A stretch of 64,000 nt of DNA, from NCBI GenBank assembly GCA_964568735.1, contig CAZMRF010000007.1:40611-104610 (forward strand), written 5' to 3'. Below, piece by piece: positions 18,168 to 27,700 of the stretch. A program made the position numbers and the translations under genes. The stretch comes from CAZMRF01 sp964568735 (GTDB lineage Bacteria; Acidobacteriota; Polarisedimenticolia; JACPZX01). How positions within the stretch are numbered: the first letter of the stretch is position 1; the number at the start of each line of letters is the position of its first letter. The notes beneath the pieces are model-generated. The model ran no database searches. It saw only the letters and a program-made list of their open reading frames with translations, and was not told the origin of the DNA.

Positions 18168-19426
18168 GAGCGCCCCCTTCCCCGGCTGTTGGGTTTCCCG
18201 GGATCGGCTCCCCGGATGGACTCGACTTCATCCCGGAGATCCGGGGACAACTGCTCGAGGTAGACCTGGCGCCGCGCCTCCCGCTTCTGACCCTCGTCCA
18301 TCTCGTCGAATCTCCGGCCGAGGCGCTCGCGGAGCGTGGCGTCCACCGACGCGCGATCCTCGCCCACGAATCCCACGTAGGTCCCCTGGGCGGCCAGCTC
18401 GATCCTCAATGCTTCGCGCCGCTCGCCCATGCGGCCGGCTCTCCCCGCTTCGTCGAGGGTGGCGTCGTCCTCGAGAGCGAGGATGTCGATCTGGTAGCGC
18501 TCGATGGCTTCCTGCCGTCCGAACAGGGCGGTGGCCGCGTCGTCGCCGAAGGCCCGGCGCCGCGCTTCGGAGCGGAAGGCAATCCGCTCGGAGAGGCTCA
18601 TGTCCCGGAAGTCCGCCGTTGCGAGCTCCTGATCGAGGAGCCTCCGTCCCTCTAGCAGCGGAACCGCCTCCGATTTCCCGGAGTCGAAGAGCCTGCCAAG
18701 AGCCTCTTCGTAGAGGGCATCGGGTCCGGCTGCCGCCACACCCTCCTGCTCGATCTGTCCGACGAGCGCCGAGACCTCCGCATATCGAAGCTCGAGATCC
18801 CTTCGCTCCAGGAAGCGCGCATCACGGGCACGCTCGAACCTGCCCGCCCTGCTCAACACTTCGCCGAGATCGCGGCTCAGCTCCTCGCCTCCCGCGACGG
18901 TTGGCGTGCCGTCCTGATCGAGGTGCACGTCGGGGAGCGCCTCCAGCAGGTCTCCCACGCGGATGTCACGCAGGGGCACATCGCGGCCGACGATTCTCCG
19001 CGCGAGGACGACCATCATCTGCTCACCCAGCTCGACCGAAATCCCGCGCCAGGTCACGCGAACCCGCGGCGCCTGCTTCAAGAGATCGACGAGGAGGATC
19101 GATTCGAGAGGCTCTCGCGTTCCGAGGAGCCCCTGGGCCAGCTCCGTGGCGGCGTCCCGATCGATCACGACGCTCGCGTCCGAAAGGTTCACGCGAACGA
19201 GGTCGTCGAGACTGATCTCGAGCACCCCGCCGCCTCGGCGCCCATCGGGGATCCTCGCCTTGCCGCGCGGAGCACCGGCTCCCGAGCGGTTGGCGCCGGC
19301 CTCGGCCTTCGTCCCGTAGGCCGCCCACCCGGCCACCAGCAAAGCGGCGAGAAGCGGCATCAGTACGAGGGCCGTGATTCGGGCGATTCGGGAGGCGGCC
19401 GGACGGCCGCGCAGGGAACTGGACAT
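18164..19426 (-). CDS. Membrane-anchored periplasmic chaperone, lipase-foldase (LifO)-like C-terminus
   Basis: A 420-residue protein from ATG at 19426, with GGAGGGG seven bases upstream. A single N-terminal helix (residues about 17-37) would anchor it in the inner membrane. The C-terminal half is helical and charged. RRRAFGDDAATALFGRQEA followed by ERYQIDILAL, and a late segment with REALRIELAAQ, resemble the C-terminal domain of lipase-specific foldases, where R-x-LG-x-EAA-x-LFG-x-E-x2-x-R is typical. The N-terminal foldase motif RxxFDY is not seen. Stop and downstream start overlap (TTGA), suggesting that chaperone and client are made together. Family assignment is moderate. Confidence 0.55.
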   Translation of the reverse strand: MSSSLRGRPAASRIARITALVLMPLLAALLVAGWAAYGTKAEAGANRSGAGAPRGKARIPDGRRGGGVLEISLDDLVRVNLSDASVVIDRDAATELAQGLLGTREPLESILLVDLLKQAPRVRVTWRGISVELGEQMMVVLARRIVGRDVPLRDIRVGDLLEALPDVHLDQDGTPTVAGGEELSRDLGEVLSRAGRFERARDARFLERRDLELRYAEVSALVGQIEQEGVAAAGPDALYEEALGRLFDSGKSEAVPLLEGRRLLDQELATADFRDMSLSERIAFRSEARRRAFGDDAATALFGRQEAIERYQIDILALEDDATLDEAGRAGRMGERREALRIELAAQGTYVGFVGEDRASVDATLRERLGRRFDEMDEGQKREARRQVYLEQLSPDLRDEVESIRGADPGKPNSRGRGRS

Positions 19427-19531
19427 CTTTTTACCCCTCCTTCAAGGGTTCGGTCCGCCGGCCGGGACGGACCATTCACCGGCGGGCCGCGGGACACCAG
19501 AGGCAGGGGGCGCAGCGGCTAGCCGGGGTAT

Positions 19532-19568
19532 TGTGGGGGGACGGACACTTCGACCCACCCCCCCCACA
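19532..19568 (-). terminator. G/C-run hairpin downstream of the TauE/SafE gene
   Basis: TGTGGGGGG (19532-19540) pairs with CCCCCCACA (19560-19568) across a 19-nt loop. It lies about 75 bp beyond the stop of the leftward TauE/SafE gene and before the next leftward gene. No T-tract is present, so termination is only suggested. The rest of 19427-19641 shows no gene. Confidence 0.35.
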
Positions 19569-19641
19569 GGCCCTCTATTGTCCACCCGATGGTGCTGGAG
19601 AGCAATGGTTTTCTTCAGGGGTGCCCCGGGGGGACCCGACC

Positions 19642-20409
19642 TCAGGAGGTCAGCCAGAGCTGGATGGCCAGGAGAATCACGACGATCGTGACGACCCCGC
19701 GAACCCAGCCGTGGCCTTTCAGCACCGTGAGGTGGACCCCCGCCAGCCCCCCGGCGGCGCTTCCGATGCCGAGTACGAGGCCAGGAAGCCAGGCCACCTG
19801 TCCCTTCCAGGTGAAGAGCGCGAGGGAGAGGGGCGTGAAGATGAGCACGCAGAATACTTTCAAGGCGTTGCCGCGGACCAGGTCGTAGCCCGCGAACATC
19901 GCGGCCGCCAGGAAGAAGAAGCCCACCCCCGCCTGGATGAAGCCCCCGTAGGCCCCGGCCGCGGCGAAGCCCAGTCCGACGGCGATCGGACCTGCCCGGC
20001 GGGCCGCACCGCCCCGGGCGGCTGCGGCGCGGGCCACCGGATCCCACAGGGTCCAGATCGTGACGGCCACCATCAGGATGGCCAGGACTCGCGTGAAGGT
20101 TTCTCCCTCGATCCAGAGCGCCACGAGCGTGCCGGCCACAGCTCCCAAGGTTGCCGGCAGCGCCGCCGTGAGGACCCAGCTCCCATCGATGAGCCCGTGG
20201 CGGCGGAAGCCCCAGACGGCCCCGATGTTCTGGATGAGGATGCCGACCCGGTTCGTCCCGTTGGCCATCGTGGGGGGGAGGCCCATCAGGATGAGCAGCG
20301 GGAGGATCAGGAACGATCCCCCGCCGGCAACGACGTTCAGCGCTCCGGCCACGACCCCGGCGACAAGGAGAAGCGCAAGGAAGCCGAGCTCACCAGCCGT
20401 CGGGATCAT
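19642..20409 (-). CDS. TauE/SafE-family sulfite/sulfonate exporter-like permease
   Basis: A 255-residue protein from ATG at 20409 with about eight helices in two similar halves. GALNVVAGGGSFLILPLLILMG and NGTNRVGILIQN in the first half and GAYGGFIQAGVGFFFL in the second are the hallmark TauE/SafE patterns (xGxxxGGG and GFxxGxxG). Family members export sulfite or sulfoacetate or import small organic anions across the inner membrane. No sulfur-metabolism gene is adjacent, so the substrate is open. A hairpin follows the stop at 19532-19568. Confidence 0.88.
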   Translation of the reverse strand: MIPTAGELGFLALLLVAGVVAGALNVVAGGGSFLILPLLILMGLPPTMANGTNRVGILIQNIGAVWGFRRHGLIDGSWVLTAALPATLGAVAGTLVALWIEGETFTRVLAILMVAVTIWTLWDPVARAAAARGGAARRAGPIAVGLGFAAAGAYGGFIQAGVGFFFLAAAMFAGYDLVRGNALKVFCVLIFTPLSLALFTWKGQVAWLPGLVLGIGSAAGGLAGVHLTVLKGHGWVRGVVTIVVILLAIQLWLTS

Positions 20410-20456
20410 CGCTGCATTCCATCGACCTTTGTGGGGGGAGGAAGGCCGTGTCGAGG

Positions 20457-20567
20457 GGGACCGGGGGGATGCGAGCCGCTCCCTGGTCTTCGCACGTTGT
20501 CACGCCTGGACCCCATGCCCGATCGAGCCCGTGCTGCGCTCGTCCGCGCTCGCATCCCCCCGGTCCC
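20457..20567. repeat. Inverted-repeat element 1: perfect 20-bp stem with 71-nt internal region
   Basis: Bases 20457-20476 are the exact reverse complement of 20548-20567. The internal 71 nt include CGCTCC, CTTCGCACGTTGTCAC and GATC. The element fills the gap between the TauE/SafE and RidA genes. The element at 35876-35987 has the same stem length, an internal region one base longer and a related internal motif, but a different stem sequence. It encodes no plausible protein. Confidence 0.7.
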
Positions 20568-20580
20568 TCACTGGCTCGCG

Positions 20581-21042
20581 CTACTGCCTGCGGGCGATGC
20601 CCATGATCTCGAAGTGGCAGGACCTGAGGAGTGGGCCCGATCCGATGAAGGCCCGGGCCGGGAAGCGCTCCTTGAAGTAGGTCCTGTAGGCCGCGTTGAA
20701 CTGGTCGTAGAGAGCGAGGTCTGTCGCGAAGATCTGCACGCTGACCAGCTCCTCCATCGTGAGGCCTGCCAGCTCGAGCTTCTCCTTCATTCCGTCCATG
20801 AGGAGGCGGATCTCCCGCTCGACGTCCCCGGCGGGGGCCTGCCCTGTATTCGGATCGAGGCCGAGCCCACCCGAGAGGTAGACGGTATCGCCCGTGTCCA
20901 CGACGTCGCTGAACGGAAGCTCGTGGCCGCGGCCGGGCGCATTGAGGTACTTCCAGTCCCGCGCCGCCGGGGCCGCGCCGCCGACGGAGGCCAGCAGCAC
21001 GATGGACCCCAGGACAGCGAGGCCGGAGAGGGCGTGCATCAT
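20581..21042 (-). CDS. Exported RidA/YjgF/UK114-family protein
   Basis: A 153-residue protein from ATG at 21042, with AAGGAG six bases upstream. The first 23 residues form a signal peptide (LSGLAVLGSIVLLASVGGA). The rest is a RidA fold: FSDVVDTGDTVYLSGGLGLDP, then LMDGMKEKLELAGLTMEELV and RPARAFIGSG-type positions near the C-terminus. RidA enzymes hydrolyse reactive imine or enamine intermediates in the cytosol. The usual active-site Arg near the C-terminus is replaced by the local FPARAFIGSG context, and export is unusual, so this one may act on different compounds in the periplasm. Confidence 0.85.
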   Translation of the reverse strand: MMHALSGLAVLGSIVLLASVGGAAPAARDWKYLNAPGRGHELPFSDVVDTGDTVYLSGGLGLDPNTGQAPAGDVEREIRLLMDGMKEKLELAGLTMEELVSVQIFATDLALYDQFNAAYRTYFKERFPARAFIGSGPLLRSCHFEIMGIARRQ

Positions 21043-21191
21043 GTTCCACTCCTTCTTGAGTCGTGGGCGGAGCGCCGGAGCTCCTCCTCCCTTTGGGGGC
21101 GCGAGTATACTCCGGCCTTTCCGAACCTACTCCGCGGATCGTGGATCCCGGAAGTGGGAAAAGCCCCGGCTTCAACTAGAGAGGAGAGGTC

Positions 21192-21629
21192 ATGCGGGTG
21201 GCACGACGGTGGCTCTTCGCGCTCAAGGTGACGCTGCTTGCCGGCGCGGCCGCCGATTTCGGGGCAGCCGCCTCGACGGCGGAGTCCGGCCTCCGCGGGG
21301 TCGTCGAGAAGGCGGCCAGCGCTCACGCGCCGCAGCCGCTGGACTACGGGTCGATGCTCTTCGTCTTCGTCCTCGCGACCTTCATCGGCCTGGGGGTCAT
21401 CCGCCACGTCTCCCGCCTGCTGCACACGCCGCTGATGTCGCTGACGAATGCGATCTCGGCTATCGCCGTGGTCGGCTCCATCGTCGTCACGGGCGCCGAC
21501 TATCCGCTGCACATCCGGGTGATGGGAGCCATCGCGCTGTTTGCCTCGATGACGAACATCGTGAGCGGCTTCCTGATCACTGACCGGATGCTCAAGATGT
21601 TCAAGAAGCCCGAGGGCGGGAAGCGATGA
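21192..21629 (+). CDS. pntA2: NAD(P) transhydrogenase membrane subunit alpha 2
   Basis: A 145-residue protein with a strong ribosome site (GAGAGGAGAGGTC) before ATG at 21192. The last 95 residues carry the PntA C-terminal membrane domain: three helices including MLFVFVLATFIGLGVIRHV, LHTPLMSLTNAISAIAVVG and a final helix ending FLITDRMLKMFK. The first 45 residues form an extra signal-like extension. The stop overlaps pntB (ATGA at 21626). The complete enzyme uses proton flow to make NADPH from NADH. The soluble NAD(H)-binding subunit PntA1, usually encoded directly upstream, is absent here. Confidence 0.9.
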   Translation: MRVARRWLFALKVTLLAGAAADFGAAASTAESGLRGVVEKAASAHAPQPLDYGSMLFVFVLATFIGLGVIRHVSRLLHTPLMSLTNAISAIAVVGSIVVTGADYPLHIRVMGAIALFASMTNIVSGFLITDRMLKMFKKPEGGKR

Positions 21630-23023
21630 TGCAGGCGGTCGTTCAGCTCGCCTACGTCGCCGGGACCGCTCTGTTCATCCTCTCCCTGCACTGGATGAAC
21701 AACCCGAAGACCGCGCGGCGCGCCATCTTCGCGGGTGCGTCGGCCATGTTCCTCGCCATCGCGGCGACGTGGATCCAGCCTGGAATCATCCATCACGGGT
21801 GGATCGTCCTGGCGATCATCTCGGGCTTCGCCGTCGGGATCCCGCTCTCGCGCGTGCCGCTCACGGCGGTGCCCCAGCGGACCGCGCTCTCCCACGCCTT
21901 CGGGGGGCTCGCCGCCGGCCTGGTCGGGACGGGCAAGTATTTCCTGTGGCTGGGCCAGGGAGGGGACCAGCTCACGACATTCCGGATGGTCGCCATCATC
22001 GCCGAGATCATCCTCGGATACCTCACCTTCACGGGCAGCCTCATGGCAGCCGGCAAGCTCCAGGAGGTGCGTTGGATTCCCACGCGCCCGGTCACGTACC
22101 CGATGCAGAACCTGGTCAACATCGGTCTGCTCGTGATCGCGGTCGTGCTCGGCGTGCTCCTCGTCCTCAACCCCGCGGCCTCCTGGTCGGGCGCCCTGTT
22201 CCTCGCGATTATCGGCCTCGCTCTGGCCTTCGGCATGCTGCTCATCATTCCCATCGGCGGCGCCGACATGCCGACGGTCATCTCGCTGCTCAACGCCTAC
22301 GCCGGCCTCTCCGCCGTGGCGATGGGCTTCGTTCTGGACAACAAGATCCTGATCACCGCGGGCGCCCTCGACGGATCGAGCGGCCTCATCCTCTCCGTCA
22401 TCATGTGCCGGGCGATGAACCGCTCGTTCACGAACGTGCTCTTCGGGGCCTTCGGGCAGGTAAAAGCGTCGACCACCGAGTCGACGCATCAGTTGTACAA
22501 GGAGGAAACCCCCGAGGGGGCGGCGCAAGTCCTCGAGCAGTCGAACTCCGTGGTCATCATCCCCGGGTACGGCATGGCGGTGGCGCAGGCCCAGCACAAG
22601 CTCCGCGAGCTGTACGACCAGCTCACCCGGCGCGGAGTCAAGGTCAAGTTCGCCATCCATCCGGTGGCGGGCCGCATGCCCGGGCACATGAACGTGCTGC
22701 TGGCCGAGGCGGACGTTCCCTACACCGATCTCGTCGAGATGGACGAGATCAACGGCGAGATGGCCCAGTGCGACGTCGCCCTCGTGGTCGGCGCCAACGA
22801 CGTCGTGAACCCGGCAGCGCGCCACGACAAGTCGACACCCATCTACGGCATGCCGATCATCGACGCCGACAAGGCGAGGATGGTCTTCGCGATCAAGCGG
22901 AGCAAGAACCCGGGCTTCGCGGGCATCGACAACGAGCTGTACTTCCAGGATCGAACGTTCATGCTCTTCGGCGACGCGAAATCGGTCGTGGCTGAGCTGG
23001 TCAAGAACATCTCCGGCGAATGA
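21626..23023 (+). CDS. pntB: NAD(P) transhydrogenase subunit beta
   Basis: A 465-residue protein, close to the usual 460-465, starting at ATG 21626 inside the pntA2 stop. The N-terminal two thirds form the proton channel helices (including AFGGLAAGLVGTGKYF and GADMPTVISLLNAYAGLSAVA). The C-terminal domain is the NADP(H)-binding fold with IIPGYGMAVAQAQHKL, GRMPGHMNVLLAEA and VVGANDVVNPAA. All are textbook PntB. It needs the NAD-binding subunit PntA1, which is not in this window. An amino-acid permease gene follows after 12 bp and is probably co-transcribed. Confidence 0.95.
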   Translation: MMQAVVQLAYVAGTALFILSLHWMNNPKTARRAIFAGASAMFLAIAATWIQPGIIHHGWIVLAIISGFAVGIPLSRVPLTAVPQRTALSHAFGGLAAGLVGTGKYFLWLGQGGDQLTTFRMVAIIAEIILGYLTFTGSLMAAGKLQEVRWIPTRPVTYPMQNLVNIGLLVIAVVLGVLLVLNPAASWSGALFLAIIGLALAFGMLLIIPIGGADMPTVISLLNAYAGLSAVAMGFVLDNKILITAGALDGSSGLILSVIMCRAMNRSFTNVLFGAFGQVKASTTESTHQLYKEETPEGAAQVLEQSNSVVIIPGYGMAVAQAQHKLRELYDQLTRRGVKVKFAIHPVAGRMPGHMNVLLAEADVPYTDLVEMDEINGEMAQCDVALVVGANDVVNPAARHDKSTPIYGMPIIDADKARMVFAIKRSKNPGFAGIDNELYFQDRTFMLFGDAKSVVAELVKNISGE

Positions 23024-23035
23024 CGAGGTGCTGAT

Positions 23036-24529
23036 TTGAGCAACCACCTGTTCGCGAAGAAGTCGTTGGCGCTCCTTCTGGCCGAGATGGAGGACGATAA
23101 TCGGCTGCGGAGGGTGCTCGGGCCCGTCACGCTCACGGCTCTGGGAATAGGCGCCGTCATCGGCGCGGGCATATTCGTCGCCACCGGCGCTGCGGCGAGA
23201 TCCGTGGCCGGGCCCTCCCTGATGGTCTCCTACATGATCGCGGGGATCATCTGCGTATTCGCAGCGCTCTGCTACGCCGAGTTCGCCGCGATGGCGCCGG
23301 TGGCCGGAAGCGCCTACACCTATGCGTACGCCACGATGGGGGAGCTGGTGGCATGGATCATCGGCTGGGACCTCGTGCTGGAGTACGCGGTCGGATCCGC
23401 GACGGTCGCCAACGGCTGGTCCAGCTACTTCCAGAGCGTCATCGCGAAGATAGGCATCGTCGTGCCGGAGGCCCTCAAGGCCGCGCCCATCGTCTACAAC
23501 GTGGAGACCGGAGAGTTCCTTAGGACGACATCCTTCATCAACCTGCCGGCCGTCGCCATCACGGCGGTCGTGACGACCATCCTCGTCATCGGCATCCGGC
23601 AGAGCGCCAGCTTCAACGCGACCATGGTGGCCATCAAGCTGGCTGCCGTCATCTTCGTGATCCTGGTCGGCGCCTTCTACATCAACCGCGCGAACTACGA
23701 CCCGTTCGCGCCCTATGGCTGGACCGGGGTCAGCTTCTTCGGGATCCCGATGCTGGGCCAGTCGAACCCGAAGGGTGAGCCCCTGGGCATGCTGGCGGGG
23801 GCCGCCATCATCTTCTTCGCCTACATCGGCTTCGATTCCGTCTCGACGCACGCGGAGGAGGCTCGCCGGCCGCAACGCGACGTGCCGATCGCCATCATCT
23901 CATCGCTGCTGATCTGCACCGTGCTCTACGTCGGAGTCGTGGCGGTGCTCACGGGCATGGTCCCGTACGCCGCCCTCTCGAAGGACGCGGGCGTCTCCGA
24001 TGCCTTCAAGCAGGCCGGCCTGCCATGGGCCGAGGTCATCGTGGCCAGCGCGGGCGTCGCGGGGATCACGTCGGTCATGCTCGTCCTGATGCTGTCGGGC
24101 CCCCGTGTGTTCCTCGCGATGGCGAGGGATGGCCTGCTCCCCTTCAGCTTTTTCGGCACCGTGCATCCGAAGTTCCGGACTCCCTGGAAGAGCACGATCG
24201 CCGTCGGCGTCTTCGTCGCCGCGATGGCCGGGTTCCTGCCGATCGACGCCCTGCTGCACATGACCAATATCGGGACGCTCTTCGCATTCGTGATCGTGTG
24301 CGGCGCGGTGCTGATCATGCGCAAGACCAATCCGGACGCCAACCGGCCCTTCCGCTGCCCGTTCGTGCCCGTCACGCCGATCCTCGGCATCGCGGGCTGC
24401 CTTCTCCTGATGCTGTCCCTTCCAGCCGCTAACTGGTGGCGCCTCTTCGGCTGGCTGGCCGTCGGCATGGTCATCTACTTCGCCTACAGCCGGCACCACA
24501 GCCACCTGCGAAAGGCCGCGCAAGCCTGA
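23036..24529 (+). CDS. APC-superfamily amino-acid permease, cationic amino-acid transporter-like
   Basis: A 497-residue protein of about 12-14 helices starting at TTG 23036, with GAGGTG at 23025-23030 as ribosome site. GIGAVIGAGIFVATGAAA in helix 1 is the APC substrate/sodium-site helix. YAEFAAMAPVAGSAYTY, then IGFDSVSTHAEEARRPQRD, is the CAT-type signature, and GTLFAFVIVCGAVLIMR lies near the end. Homologues such as YfnA-type carriers import amino acids. It follows pntB by 12 bp, so the three genes likely form one unit. Substrate cannot be read from sequence. Confidence 0.9.
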   Translation: MSNHLFAKKSLALLLAEMEDDNRLRRVLGPVTLTALGIGAVIGAGIFVATGAAARSVAGPSLMVSYMIAGIICVFAALCYAEFAAMAPVAGSAYTYAYATMGELVAWIIGWDLVLEYAVGSATVANGWSSYFQSVIAKIGIVVPEALKAAPIVYNVETGEFLRTTSFINLPAVAITAVVTTILVIGIRQSASFNATMVAIKLAAVIFVILVGAFYINRANYDPFAPYGWTGVSFFGIPMLGQSNPKGEPLGMLAGAAIIFFAYIGFDSVSTHAEEARRPQRDVPIAIISSLLICTVLYVGVVAVLTGMVPYAALSKDAGVSDAFKQAGLPWAEVIVASAGVAGITSVMLVLMLSGPRVFLAMARDGLLPFSFFGTVHPKFRTPWKSTIAVGVFVAAMAGFLPIDALLHMTNIGTLFAFVIVCGAVLIMRKTNPDANRPFRCPFVPVTPILGIAGCLLLMLSLPAANWWRLFGWLAVGMVIYFAYSRHHSHLRKAAQA

Positions 24530-24757
24530 CGCTCGCGCGACCGCAAGCCCCCGGGTTCCGCCTCCACCTGGGTATGAACGGAAGGGCGGGAGGGTGCTGC
24601 GGAGCCTTCCCGGAGCCCGATCGAGCGGGCCCGGGCGCGGATTCGTCCTGCCCGGGGCGCGGCATGACCGTAGAATCACCCTGTGCGCCGCGGGGGGCAT
24701 CACGCCCCTGCGGGGGCCTGCCGGGAGCAGGCGTTCCACGGAGAGGGGGGCAGCGGG

Positions 24758-27700
24758 GTGAGGAGGATCCGGCAGGCGCTGTTGTCATGTGCCCTGGCAC
24801 ACCTGCTTGCCGCACCCGCCGGTGCCGCCCCTGCGCCCCCGCCGCCCGGCCTTCCCGCAACGGAGCAGGTGCCCGTCCTCAGCCAGCCCTTCAATCGCGG
24901 CAGCCAGCTCGTCATCAGCCAGGCGAATCCCGACGTCATGTACTGGATCGTGGACGGGCTGGGCGTCTTGAAGTCCACCGACCGGGGCCTGAGCTGGGAA
25001 CCGAAAAACGACGGCCTGCCGAACCTCGCGACGCTCTCCCTCGCGATACATCCCCAGGATCCGGACCACCTCATGGTCGGCTTCCTCGGGCACTTCACGG
25101 CGCAGGGGGATCGCCCCTACCGCTCTCTCGACGGGGGCGGCCGCTGGGAGCCGACCGTGGTCTGCGAGCGGGAGGACGGCCTGGAGAACCTCCGGCAGCA
25201 GTGCGATGCCGCCCGGGTGCTCTTCGACCCCACGGCGCCGAGCCGCTTCTATCTCCTGGTCATCTCCCAGTTCGACGCCTGCGGCGCCTTCTACCGTTCG
25301 TGCGACCTCGGCGCCTCCTACGATCGGAACCCTCGCTGCCTTCCTCCGGGCGGGCCCCGCCCGCCCTGCTCCAGCGCCGATCCCGAGCCCGTCAACAACT
25401 TCGGGAGCAACGACGGCTCCATCCTCGAGGTCCATCCGCTGACCGGTGACCTCCTCGGTACGACCGGCGTCCATCCCCTGGAGTCGGCCCTGATGACCTC
25501 GCGCAACAAGGGTGGCCTCTGGACCTACGAAGACGTGGCGGATACAACGGGGTCGTTCGTGGGATCTACCGACCAGGGGCGCACCAGCCTCTTCATCCGC
25601 GCCCTCGTGCTCGCCCCCTCCGATCCCGACGTGCGGTACGCCTCGCTGGAGGGGTCGCGATGCACGGACGGGAAGGCTCACCCTGTGAGCTTCGCCTGTC
25701 CTCCCCCCTTCGCGGTCGTGCCGCAGCCCCCCCTCGTCGTGCGCTGGTTCGGGGAGATGTCCGCCTCTGTTGAATGCTCCGGCTCCAACGACTGCGACGG
25801 GGATCCCTTCCCCGATCGACTCTGGCGTCCGCTCTTCGACGTGCAGGCCTCGTCGCCTGGATCGGGCGCGCAGGCCCTCCTCGTCGATCCCACCGACCCC
25901 GACAGGCTCTTCGCGGCGGTGACGGGCTCAGTCTCCGCCTCCAACGAGCTGCTGATGCTGACGCCGGCGAGCGAAAGCGATCCGACGGCCACCCCATGGA
26001 GGAAGAGGCTGATTCACACGGGGTTTGGAAGCCCCGCCTCCCTGGTCCGGGACCCCGGCGATCCCGGTGCGTTCTTCCTCGTGGACCGCACGTCCATCCG
26101 CCGGTTCGCCTCCGACGACGGCTGGCAGAGCTGGCAGGCCTCGACGACGGCGGACCTCGGCGGCGTCCATCATGTCTACGACCTGCTCGAGACGCGGGGC
26201 AGCGACGGACCCCGGATCGTGGCCGCCACGACGACGGCGATCTGGGTCGCAGACGAGCTCGGTCTGGGCTGGACCACCAGCGACGCCTTCGCCATGCAGG
26301 CCGCATCCCGGCCGGCCGTGGCGCCCTCGGATCCCGACCGGGTCTACGCCAAGCGCACGTGGGCCCTCACGATCGGCACCGGAGGGTTCGACGAGATGAC
26401 GGAGATGGACAACGTCTCGGCGAGGCGCAGCGTGATGTGCACCAACGTCTTCCACCAGGTCGCGGTCGACCCGGACGATCCCTCCGTCGTTTACGCCGCC
26501 ACCGGCGCCGGGATCTGGAGCCACCCCTACGCGCGAGTGCCCGCCGATCCGGCCGAGGTGGATACCATCAGCAGGGAGTGGGTCGCTCTCGCCAGGAGCG
26601 CGGACGGGCTCGACGACGAGTACATCTGGTCCCTGGCCTTCGATCTCGACGATCCGGGTCACAACCGGATCCTCGCCGGCAGCCGCAGCGGCGCGATCTT
26701 CGAAAGCCTGGACCGTGGCCTCTCCTGGCTCCCCTCCCCGATGAGCCTGCCCGCATCGGTTACGAACCAGCTCCGGGACGTGCGCGACATCCGCCTCGTC
26801 GGCCCGCGAGGCTACGCCGCGACCGGCGCGGGGATCCTCGCTCGGGAAGAACCCTCGGCGCCGTGGAGGGCTTCGCTGACCGGCGACAGGATGTCGCGGA
26901 TCGCTCCCGGTGCAACAGGCGCAAGTCGGCTCTACGCGGCGGGAGAGGCAGGGCTCTATCGAAGTAGAGACAGCGGCGGGAGCTGGGAGCCGCTCGATCT
27001 GGTACCGGCCCCGCCGTACGGCGCAGTCCTCGAGACGAAGAGCCGTGACGGGCGCCACCACCTGTGGGTGCCGGATTTCAGCGCGGGGCTCTTCCGGATC
27101 TCGACGACCATGACGGCGCGGCCCGGATCGAGCCCGCAGCAGATCGTCCTCGACTGGCAGGCAAGCCCGGGAGGGCCCCCGGTCACGGGCTACGAGCTTC
27201 ACTACGGCTTCGACCCCGACCTTTTCTCCGGGGCGGGAGCGGCGGAGGGGAGCTCGCCCATCCATCTCGGCCCCGTGACGACGGCGACGCTCACCGGGCT
27301 GGATCTCAGCTCCGGACCGCTCTACGTCGCGCTGAAGGGAGAGGACAACGGGGGCCAGCCCGGACCGATCGGACTTCCCCTGCAAGTGGACCCCGGCTAC
27401 GTCTTCTCCCCGGCAATCGAGGCCTCGGATGCAGGCTCGTGCCCTCCGGCCATGCTCCTGGAATGGGATCCGGTGCCGGGCGCCGCGGGCTACCGCGTGT
27501 ATCGCTCCGCGGGATCGCCGGGCGGACCCTTCGAGGCGATCGCCACGCTCGAGGCCCCTGCGACCTCGTTCGAGGACGCGGGCGTGTCACCCGGCGCCGT
27601 CTTCGCCTATTTCATGACGACGCTCTCCGCGGGGAGCGAGACGACCGGCGGGAACATCGCTCAGGCCCAGGTCATCGACGACTCCGACCTCGATGAAATC

